NCBI GenBank assembly: GCA_024233305.1
Contig: JACKPV010000043.1
Span: 1 to 64,000, forward strand
Length of the DNA stretch: 64,000 bases
Direction of reading: 5' to 3'
Source: Verrucomicrobiales bacterium
Lineage (GTDB): Bacteria > Verrucomicrobiota > Verrucomicrobiia > Limisphaerales > J093
Below the pieces are notes generated by a model. It made no database searches. It was not told where the DNA came from and saw only the letters and a list, made by a program, of their open reading frames with translations. A program made the translations under genes and the position numbers. Positions 51,902-59,406 of this stretch are shown one piece after another (within the stretch, counting starts at the first letter, position 1; the number at the start of each line of letters is the position of its first letter).

Positions 51902-53845
51902 CTATCCGATCACGCCGCGCTTCTGAAGCAAGGCTTCCATGGCCTTGTCCATCATGAGGTCCGCCAGCGGCTGGCTCGCTTCATCCAGCCGCCCCGTCGC
52001 CGCCTTCAGTGCCTCCGGGTCCCCGGATTCGTTCTCCCCTGCCGCCGCTGCCAGCAACCCATCGACCGCCTTCAGGGCCGATTCGATGGCGTCGACGCAG
52101 GCCGCATCGAGTTCGCCGCGCCATTGACCGAGGCCGTTGCGGGTCGCATTCGCCGCTTCGGTGGCCCGGAGCTTCGCCTCGACCCAACGCCGGGCCCGCA
52201 GGTCGCTGAAGGCATGTTTGACCGATTCCTCGACCATCTGCTGCACCGCGGCATCGTCGACGTCCACCGCGGACCGCATTTGAACGACCTTCTCGCGCCC
52301 GCTTTTGATGTCGCGGGCGAGGACATGAAGGATGCCATTGGCGTCGATCTCGAACTGCACCCCCACCCGTGGCACTCCTTTCGGCGCCGGTTCGAAGTCG
52401 ATCTCGAACTTGCCGAGGCTCCAGTTGTCCGCGGCCCTTTCCCGTTCTCCCTGGAGCACGTGGATCAGCATCGAGCGTTGATTCGCGACGGCGGTCGTGA
52501 ACATCTCGCCGGCCTTGATCGGGATGGTCGAGTTGCGCGGGATGATGACATTCATCAATCCTCCGAACGTCTCGATTCCCAAGGACAACGGCGTCACGTC
52601 CAGCAAGAGCAGGTTCTGGAAGCCGCCCGCGAGAATCTCCGCCTGGATCGCGGCGCCGAGCGCCACCGCTTCGTCCGGGTTCTGTCCGGTGTTCAACTGC
52701 GGTCCCGCGGCGGTGTGGAACGTGTCGCCCAACCGCACGTCCCCGCGGGTCTCTGCGAACTCCGCACAACCGAACCACTCGGCCACCAGGCGGCGGACCA
52801 GCGGCATCCGCGTTTGGCCCCCCACCAGGATGACCTGATCGAGTTCCCCGGCGGCCAGGTTGGCATCGGCGAGCGCCTGCACACAGTGCCGACGCGTCTG
52901 TTCGATGAGGGCGCGGGTCAGCGTCTCCAGTTCCGCGCGGGTGACGAAGCGGTTGAAGCTGAATTCCGGTGTCAGAAAGGGCAGCACCACCTCGACTTCG
53001 GTCTCGGTCGAAAGCCGGATTTTCGCCTGTTCCGCTGCTTCGCGCACGCGGGCGATCAAGGCCAGGTTTCGCGCCTTGACCGCCGCCTCTTCGGGGGCTG
53101 GTTCAATCCGTGGTCCCCCCGCTTCATCGATCGCGCGCACCAGGAAATCCGTGAGCCGCGCATCAAGATCATCGCCGCCCAGCCGCGTGTTGCCGCTCGT
53201 TGCCAGGACCTGGAACACGCCCTGGTTCAGTTCGAGGATCGACAGGTCGAAGGTCCCGCCCCCGAGATCGTAGACCGCAATGCGGGACTTGTCCTTCAGC
53301 CGGTCCAGACCGTAGGCGAGCGCGGCGGCGGTGGGCTCGTTGACGATGCGTTCGACCGTGAAGCCGGCCAGTTCGCCCGCCAGTTTCGTGGCATTGCGCT
53401 GGGCGTCGTTGAAATAGGCCGGCACGGTGATCACCGCGCGCGCGACCGCCTCGCCCAACGCCCGTTCGGCATCCGCCTTGAGCTTCCTGAGAATCTCCGC
53501 CGAAACCTGCTCGGGCGTCAGTGCCTCGCCGTGGATCGGGATGGTGACCGCGCCGCCACCGTCCGCGGCCAGCGGATAGGTGACGCGGCGGTCCTCCGAG
53601 GGAAGGTCGGTTCCGCGCCGGCCCATGAACCGTTTGACGGAATAGACCGTCTCGGACGGCTTGACCACCCGCACCCGTCCGGCCGCGGCCCCGACCAAAG
53701 GCGCCTGCCCGGGCCCCGGAAAATGCGCGACCGACGGCGTCAGACGACGCCCGTCCGCATCCGCGATGACATAAGGAATCCCGGCCTCGACCGCCGCCAC
53801 CAGCGAGTTTGTCGTCCCGAGATCGATTCCAACAATCTTGCTCAC
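51902..53845 (-). CDS. Hsp70-family chaperone (DnaK/HscA-like)
   Basis: 647 residues. The nucleotide-binding domain has GIDLGTTNSLVA, VITVPAYFNDAQR, NEPTAAALAYG, DLGGGTFDLSIL and ILVGGQTRMPLV; the substrate domain starts at LLLLDVTPLSLGIETFGG. The C-terminal lid is present, but the DnaK acidic C-terminal tail is missing. DnaK and HscA are hard to separate by eye; lack of neighbouring dnaJ, grpE or isc genes leaves the partner unknown. It is the only gene in this stretch on the minus strand. Confidence 0.93.
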   Translation of the reverse strand: MSKIVGIDLGTTNSLVAAVEAGIPYVIADADGRRLTPSVAHFPGPGQAPLVGAAAGRVRVVKPSETVYSVKRFMGRRGTDLPSEDRRVTYPLAADGGGAVTIPIHGEALTPEQVSAEILRKLKADAERALGEAVARAVITVPAYFNDAQRNATKLAGELAGFTVERIVNEPTAAALAYGLDRLKDKSRIAVYDLGGGTFDLSILELNQGVFQVLATSGNTRLGGDDLDARLTDFLVRAIDEAGGPRIEPAPEEAAVKARNLALIARVREAAEQAKIRLSTETEVEVVLPFLTPEFSFNRFVTRAELETLTRALIEQTRRHCVQALADANLAAGELDQVILVGGQTRMPLVRRLVAEWFGCAEFAETRGDVRLGDTFHTAAGPQLNTGQNPDEAVALGAAIQAEILAGGFQNLLLLDVTPLSLGIETFGGLMNVIIPRNSTIPIKAGEMFTTAVANQRSMLIHVLQGERERAADNWSLGKFEIDFEPAPKGVPRVGVQFEIDANGILHVLARDIKSGREKVVQMRSAVDVDDAAVQQMVEESVKHAFSDLRARRWVEAKLRATEAANATRNGLGQWRGELDAACVDAIESALKAVDGLLAAAAGENESGDPEALKAATGRLDEASQPLADLMMDKAMEALLQKRGVIG

Positions 53846-53870
53846 GCGCCGAAACTAGCGGCGGACCCCC

Positions 53871-54248
53871 TTTGACGCCAATCGGCGTCTGAGGCTCAAG
53901 GTGCTGGAGAACAGCTTCCAAAGGGACGGCCAGACCATTCGACGGTGGGGACGAGCGCTGCGCTGTCGCAAGGGCGAGGAGTTGGTCCGGGTGCTGGAAG
54001 GCCGGCAGGCAGGCCGGAAGTGCAGCGCCCGAATCCAGGCCTATGTGCGGGTGCGGCGGCCGGAATTGGCGCGAGGGGATCTTCACGGAATCAGGAAACG
54101 GCTGCGGGAGGAGATCGGGTCGGTGTTCGGAGTGAAGCTCTCGCGGGAGACGCTACGGCCCTTGATGGAGGGGGTGAAGTGGGGGAGCAGGAAGCCTGCG
54201 CCGTCGCCGACTGCCGGACGGATCTCGAGCGGCTTGCGCAACGACTGA
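53871..54248 (+). pseudogene. Transposase remnant (HTH part)
   Basis: The frame reads PFDANRRLRLKVLENSFQ from 53871, with no good start codon, an in-frame stop just upstream (53856-53858), and a basic helix-turn-helix-like stretch (HGIRKRLREEIGSVFGVKLSRETLRPLME). It then ends in unrelated codons without a catalytic domain. This looks like the N-terminal fragment of an IS transposase; the IS family is not clear. A start at GTG 53901 would give a 115-residue protein, but expression is doubtful. Confidence 0.5.
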
Positions 54249-54458
54249 TTCGATCGACGGGTGGGCGTTGCCAACAACCCTGACAACCCACTCCGTTCAA
54301 CACGTAGTCGTCGGACACCTCGTCGGCCGTCGGGCGGGGCCGGACCCCGGGGTTGACGGGGTTCCAGCAACAGCCCGGCATCCGTGCTGGGAAGCGCACG
54401 TGGGCCGGGTATCCGCTTTGGGCTTGCCTCAGCCGGATCGTCGCGCAGGCTCAGGCTC
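54249..54458. other. Intergenic, no gene recognised
   Basis: 210 bases between the transposase remnant and the beta-helix gene. Nothing beyond short GC-rich inverted repeats was seen; more transposon debris is possible. Confidence 0.4.
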
Positions 54459-55850
54459 ATGCGCTTGTGGGTTCGGTTGTTCTTGGCAGGGGTCGGTCTG
54501 GGCCTCGCTCGCGGGGCAAATCCAGATGGCGATTCCTGCGCGCCGATTCCCACGTTCGCCGACGGGAAGGCGCCGTTGCGCACCCGCTTCGTTTCGCCGG
54601 CGGGCGATGACGCGACCGCGGACGGTTCGTTGGCGCGGCCCTTCCGTACCTTGACGCGTGCTGCCGCGGGCATCCGGTCGGGCGACGCCATCCGGTTGCT
54701 TCCAGGAACTCATCCGCCCGGAACCCATCTGGCCGACCTGTCAGGAACGGCGGAGCACCCGATCTGGATCGGCGGCCTGCCCGGGCAGCCGCGGCCCGTC
54801 ATCGCCGGCGGCAACCAAGCCCTGCATCTGGCGCGCGTGCGCCACGTCGTCGTCGAAAACCTCGAAGTGCACGGCGCGGCGCAAAACGGCATCAACTGCG
54901 AAGACGGCGGCGCGCGGGCCGACCCGGACGCGACGCGGCACGTCGTGTTCCGCAACCTGGCTTTCCGCGACATCGGCAGCGGGGGCAATCAGGACGCGTT
55001 GAAGCTCTCGGGGGTCGACGACTATTGCGTGCTGGATTGCGCCTTCGCGCGCACGAGCGCCGGTGGGAGCGGGATCGATCATGTTGGCTGCCATCACGGC
55101 CTGATCGCGCGCTGCGAGTTTCGCGAAATGGGTGGCAATGCCATCCAGTGCAAGGGCGGCAGCGAGGACATCGAAATTCGCTCGAACCGGTTCTTCGAGG
55201 GCGGGGAACGCGGAATCAACATCGGCGGCTCGACGGGCTTCGACTTCTTCCGTCCACCGCTTTCGGTCACTGCGCCGAATGCCGAGGCCCGCAACATCCG
55301 CGTGCGGGCCAACCTCTTCGTCGGCGGTGAAGCGCCCGTGGCCTTCGTCGGCAGTGTGGATTCGTTGGTGGCCAACAACACCTTCATCACGCCGCATCGC
55401 TGGGTCCTGCGCATTCTGCAAGAAACGACCTCGGAGGGCCGCTACACGTTTCTGCGGTGCGGCGACAACCGGTTCGTGAACAACCTGGTGTGGTTCGATC
55501 GCGCCGGGCTGAGTGCGTTCGTCAATATTGGACCTCATACCTTGCCGGCCACACACAGCTTTGCGCACAACCTGTGGTACGCATTCGATCAGCCGTCCCG
55601 GTCCCGCCCGAACCTGCCCGCCACCGAGACCGACGGCCTCTACCGAAGCGATCCCCGCTTTGTGAATGCGGCCGCCGGTGACTACCGGCTCACTGCCGAC
55701 AGCCCGGCCGCCGGCGCGGCCGCTCCGGATGCCGCCCCGCCTGCGGATTTGCTGGGCCGTGGCTACGCGTCGCCCCCTTCCATCGGCGCCATCGAGGCCC
55801 ATCCAGCTCCGCTGCGGGACCCCGAACACCACGGCGCACCGGACCCTTGA
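54459..55850 (+). CDS. Secreted right-handed beta-helix (pectate lyase-like) protein
   Basis: 463 residues. The signal peptide is MRLWVRLFLAGVGLGLARGA. The middle part begins with the PbH1 opening TRFVSPAGDDATADGSLARPFRTLTRAAAGIRSGDAIRLLPGTH and then has coil repeats such as HVVVENLEVHGAAQNGINC, HVVFRNLAFRDIGSGGNQDALKLSG and DIEIRSNRFFEGGERGINIGGS. This is the fold of pectate lyases and related enzymes; no catalytic site could be assigned. It ends with NAAAGDYRLTADSPAAGA, the usual cap of these proteins. The ATG at 54459 starts the signal; an earlier CTG-type start is unlikely. Substrate probably a polysaccharide, by family. Confidence 0.82.
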   Translation: MRLWVRLFLAGVGLGLARGANPDGDSCAPIPTFADGKAPLRTRFVSPAGDDATADGSLARPFRTLTRAAAGIRSGDAIRLLPGTHPPGTHLADLSGTAEHPIWIGGLPGQPRPVIAGGNQALHLARVRHVVVENLEVHGAAQNGINCEDGGARADPDATRHVVFRNLAFRDIGSGGNQDALKLSGVDDYCVLDCAFARTSAGGSGIDHVGCHHGLIARCEFREMGGNAIQCKGGSEDIEIRSNRFFEGGERGINIGGSTGFDFFRPPLSVTAPNAEARNIRVRANLFVGGEAPVAFVGSVDSLVANNTFITPHRWVLRILQETTSEGRYTFLRCGDNRFVNNLVWFDRAGLSAFVNIGPHTLPATHSFAHNLWYAFDQPSRSRPNLPATETDGLYRSDPRFVNAAAGDYRLTADSPAAGAAAPDAAPPADLLGRGYASPPSIGAIEAHPAPLRDPEHHGAPDP

Positions 55851-56120
55851 GAAGGCAGGCGCGATCCGGACCGTTCGGATCCACCGACGGTTTCCCGGTC
55901 GGTCTGCGGCGTGGAGCGGTGAACGCAACGAGGACAGCCGTGCCCGAGCGAAGCGAGCCTCGGAAGCGCACCGGACTCCGAAAACCCGGTGCTGAGCGAG
56001 CGCCGTCGGTCTTTGAAAAGGGGCGGGATCGAGGTCGGAAACTGCGTGGGCGCCGGTCCGGCGGCGACGGTCCGTTGCGCCACCGCAACGCAGCCGACCG
56101 GAGACCAGTGTGCGCAAGTA

Positions 56121-58076
56121 TCAAGAACCGACCTCTCCGACTCCGGGGGCGTGCTCCACGATTTGCAGGTCGTCAAACCAGGTGACGGCGTCGGCCTTGG
56201 TCCAGAGGCCGACATGGCCGGCTTCGGTGAACGTGGCGTCGCGCACCTGGTAAAGGCTCGCGCCATCCAGGAACACGGTGAAGGTGTCGTCGTGCACGTC
56301 CACCGACAAGGTGTGCCAGCGACGCCCCAGTTCGGCGACTTTCTGACCATAGGTCCGGCCCCGATCCACGAGCGGCAGATCGGTGCGAACCCCGTTCTGC
56401 ATCTTGTAGAGCACGACGTTTCGTTCGAGGGGGTTGGCGCGAACCACGTAGTAGTTGCGTTCGTCCTGCGCGCGCCAGATCAGGCCGCCGCCCTGGTCGT
56501 GCGCGCCGGACACGGCCTTCAGCCGGACGGACAACGTCGCGTTGCGGACCGTGACGGCTGTCGTCCAGGCGACGTTGAAATGGCGGTTCGGATTCCCGCC
56601 CTCGACCTGGGCGAGCACCCCGCCGCTCGGGGTCTGCACGAGGCGCCAGTCGGCCCGCCCTTCGCCCGTGAAACCCTGACGCCAGTCGGGAGGCAACGCG
56701 CCGTCGGCAGGCCCATCGAAGTTCCATCGGGTTCGTTGCCCCGGGTGGCGCACCGGATTCCACCAGACCTCGAGTTGGGTGGCGTCGTGGCTGGGCAGGC
56801 GGAAAAGGTCCGGGTCGCCGTCGCCGTCCACATCCGCGACCTGTCCGTTGTAGATTCCCCGATCGGTCAACGCGGCGGTCTTCCAACTGGTGTTGTCTCC
56901 CTCGTTGACCAGCAGACGCACCGGCCAGGTCTCGAAACCCAGGGCCTGTCCGCGGCCCCGGTTGACGCCCAGCAGCACGTCCTGATCGCCGTCGAGATCG
57001 GCGTCAGCCACCTGGAGGGTGTGGACGGCGGGCAGTTCCCCGGGTAACCGGTGCTCCACCCAGTGACCGGACTTGGGATCGGACGCGGCGTACCAGGCCA
57101 CCGGATAATCCGGACGTTCCGAATGTGACACGAACACCTCCGCCCGCCCGTCACCGTCGACGTCGCAGCAGGCCACCTTGGTGGCGTTCTTCGACCAGTC
57201 GCCGGTTTGCTCGTGCCAATCCCCGGCGATTGAGCGGATCGGCCAATCGCCGCGCCAATCCCCGCCAGGGTTCTCCACCCAGTAGCCGTTCGTGGCCACG
57301 TCCGGATCGCCGTCGCCGTCCACATCGCCGACATCCATGCCCTCGTGCAGATTGGGGACCGTGATGTCCTGGACCGGCACCCATTCGTCGGCGGCCAATT
57401 GACGCAAAACGCGCAACCGGTTGCCCACGTAGGTGATCACCACGAGGTCAAGCCGGTCATCGCCGTCGAAATCAGCCAAATTCGCGTCCTTCACGAACGC
57501 CGGCGCCTCACCGATGAAATGCGCCTTCCAGGACGGATTCTCATACCAGAAGATCCGGGTGGGAGCGGCGCCCTCGTCCCACTCGCCAGGGTGAACGAAT
57601 CCGAGCACGTCGATGTCGCCGTCCCCGTCCAGGTCCCCCGCGTCGAGATCGCCGCTGGCGAAGGCGCCGCCCTCCGGGCCTACGGACGCGATCTTGTGCA
57701 ACGCCCAGGGACGGTCATCGGCCCGGCCTTCGAGCCAGCCGAGCCAGCCGCCGTGGGCGTTGTTGTCTTGCAGCGCCAGGTCGAGGATGCCGTCGCCGTT
57801 GAGGTCCGCGGCGGTGCGGGCCCACCAGAATTGGGCATTTGCGGCGATAGTGGTGCGTTTTGCCGGCTCGGCTGCCGACGCCATCCGCCCGACCAGCAGC
57901 AGGCCGACGACCACGCGGGCCAGGATGAATGCGGCGACGCTCGGGGTTCCACGGCATCCACTCACGGCGCGGGGAAGCAGGCGCCGGGGGCGGGGATGAT
58001 CCGGACCCAACACTCGATGCGAAGCGATGCGGGAACACGGAAGCGCCGGGCGCGCGAGCGACAGGGAGACGTGCAT
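56121..58076 (-). CDS. Secreted FG-GAP/VCBS repeat protein with C-terminal LamG-like domain
   Basis: About 651 residues. A hydrophobic segment near residues 45-70 (AAFILARVVVGLLLVGRMASA) is the likely export signal, which makes a later start than 58076 possible. Six or so FG-GAP repeats follow, with calcium loops such as DLNGDGILDL, DLDGDGDIDVLG, DFDGDDRLDLV and DVDGDGDPDV. The C-terminal ~190 residues resemble a LamG/3-keto-disaccharide-hydrolase-like jelly roll (NFDGPADGALPPDWRQ, DDTFTVFLDGASLYQVRDATF, AGHVGLWTKADAVTWFDDLQI). Similar beta-propeller/jelly-roll proteins bind or cleave extracellular glycans; function unproven. The gene converges with the beta-helix gene. Confidence 0.83.
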   Translation of the reverse strand: MHVSLSLARPALPCSRIASHRVLGPDHPRPRRLLPRAVSGCRGTPSVAAFILARVVVGLLLVGRMASAAEPAKRTTIAANAQFWWARTAADLNGDGILDLALQDNNAHGGWLGWLEGRADDRPWALHKIASVGPEGGAFASGDLDAGDLDGDGDIDVLGFVHPGEWDEGAAPTRIFWYENPSWKAHFIGEAPAFVKDANLADFDGDDRLDLVVITYVGNRLRVLRQLAADEWVPVQDITVPNLHEGMDVGDVDGDGDPDVATNGYWVENPGGDWRGDWPIRSIAGDWHEQTGDWSKNATKVACCDVDGDGRAEVFVSHSERPDYPVAWYAASDPKSGHWVEHRLPGELPAVHTLQVADADLDGDQDVLLGVNRGRGQALGFETWPVRLLVNEGDNTSWKTAALTDRGIYNGQVADVDGDGDPDLFRLPSHDATQLEVWWNPVRHPGQRTRWNFDGPADGALPPDWRQGFTGEGRADWRLVQTPSGGVLAQVEGGNPNRHFNVAWTTAVTVRNATLSVRLKAVSGAHDQGGGLIWRAQDERNYYVVRANPLERNVVLYKMQNGVRTDLPLVDRGRTYGQKVAELGRRWHTLSVDVHDDTFTVFLDGASLYQVRDATFTEAGHVGLWTKADAVTWFDDLQIVEHAPGVGEVGS

Positions 58077-58139
58077 GGGCACATACTGGGACCGCTCTCC
58101 TGTCGGGCGCAAGGTCCGAGTCCGGGGCGACGCTTCGTC

Positions 58140-58279
58140 AGGGGAACCCGTTCGGCCTCGACCGCATGGCCTTCGTCAACCACCCCGCCCTGGGGCGCGC
58201 CAGTCCCGACCGATGGCTCGTCTGGAACAACCAGGACGCCCAGGGGCGCGTGCAGGCCACGGCCTCCGTGAACAACTGA
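58140..58279 (+). pseudogene. C-terminal fragment of an unknown protein
   Basis: Reading from about 58140, GNPFGLDRMAFVNHPALGRA continues to WLVWNNQDAQGRVQATASVNN and a stop. Its composition is protein-like and lacks the Arg/Pro-rich bias of the shadow frames. No matching upstream part is visible, and the region upstream codes on the other strand. It could be the 3' remnant of a gene deleted by rearrangement. No family was recognised. Confidence 0.35.
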
Positions 58280-58464
58280 TCCCTCTCGAGCGAGGTCGGA
58301 TCCCTCGCCCCGCGGCCTCAACACCCCGGTCCCTGAAAAACCACCCCGGAGGCGTCCTGCGCAGCGTTGCCGAAGCAACGCAGTCTGCTGGCGAAGGCGC
58401 ATCGGCGCGGTAAACCGACGGTCTGTTTGTCGCGTCCCGCCGCCGGTCCGCGCGGGGCGGGAGG
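58280..58464. other. Intergenic, no gene recognised
   Basis: Together with the fragment at 58140 this makes a ~390-base gap between two minus-strand genes. Nothing with coding or RNA character was seen after the fragment's stop. Confidence 0.4.
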
Positions 58465-59349
58465 TCAATGGTTCAACGCAATGACGTAGCGCTGAAACCG
58501 GGCGCGCTCCTCGGCGAACCCGCTGTCCGCGTAGATCTGGAGCAGGTTCGAACACATCCGCAACAGCGCGCGTCCAGGGGCGATGGGCGCCAGGTGGCCT
58601 TCCTCGAAGCCATGACCGCTCTGCTGCAGGTAACGGATGCAGTCCGCCCGGGTCAGGAGTTTCCCGCGGTTGAACGCATCGATGAAGACCGCCTCGGTCG
58701 ACGACTGGAACCGGCACAGGAAATGGCCGGGCATGCCGATGCCAACGATGGGGAGTCCCAACCGCCGACCCAACAACCAGTAGAGCGCGCTGAGACTGAT
58801 CGGGTTGCCCATCCGGCGGTCGATCACGCGGTTGAAATAGCTGTTCTCGGGATCGTAATACTCCTCCTCGTTCCCGTGGAAACCGAGTTCGTTGAACAGG
58901 TAGTCGTTGATCACCGCCAGACTGCTCAACGGCCGGTCTTCATCCGCCAGCCGTTCCCGAATGTCCGCGGCGAAACTGTCCAGCAGGGCCCGGTAGGCGT
59001 CGGCGTTGATTTCGGGATACTGCGTCTGCGCCAGCAGCCAGATGCCCTGTTCGAGGTCCAGGTTCTCGCGATGCCCGAGGCAGAAGCCCAGGAACCGGTG
59101 ATCCGCCGCCTGCTGCACGACCTGATGCACGATCTCGCGCGCATGCCGCCGCACCACAGGATCGCTGCTCACCAAGTGGGGGCGCAGCCAGCGCGTCGTC
59201 TCGGGCCCGCATTCCAGCAGCCGTTCGCGCACCGCCTGGAACACGGTCGGCGTGTCGTCCCCAAGCAGGGACAGCAACGCGCGCTTCTCACGCTCGGAGA
59301 GCCGGCGGCGGTCCACGGCTGGAGGGGTGGCACTCATCTCGTTCGACAA
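58465..59349 (-). CDS. SirB1-like transglutaminase-fold protein
   Basis: 294 residues. The core has SSLAVINDYLFNELGFHGN, YYDPENSYFNRVIDRRMGNPISLSALYWLLGRRLGLPIVGIGMPGHFLCRF and FIDAFNRGKLLTRADC. This is the SirB1/transglutaminase-core-2 family. The usual catalytic Cys is replaced by Ser (GNPISLS), as is common in the family, so enzymatic activity is uncertain; the His (PGHFL) and Asp (FIDAF) are kept. An alternative start at residue 5 (59337) is possible. No functional partner is apparent; UvrA lies upstream on the same strand but convincing linkage is lacking. Confidence 0.8.
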   Translation of the reverse strand: MSNEMSATPPAVDRRRLSEREKRALLSLLGDDTPTVFQAVRERLLECGPETTRWLRPHLVSSDPVVRRHAREIVHQVVQQAADHRFLGFCLGHRENLDLEQGIWLLAQTQYPEINADAYRALLDSFAADIRERLADEDRPLSSLAVINDYLFNELGFHGNEEEYYDPENSYFNRVIDRRMGNPISLSALYWLLGRRLGLPIVGIGMPGHFLCRFQSSTEAVFIDAFNRGKLLTRADCIRYLQQSGHGFEEGHLAPIAPGRALLRMCSNLLQIYADSGFAEERARFQRYVIALNH

Positions 59350-59406
59350 CCATAAGAAACCTGAATTCCTGCCGGGAATGCAACCCGAAAGCGCGCGCTT
59401 GCGAAC

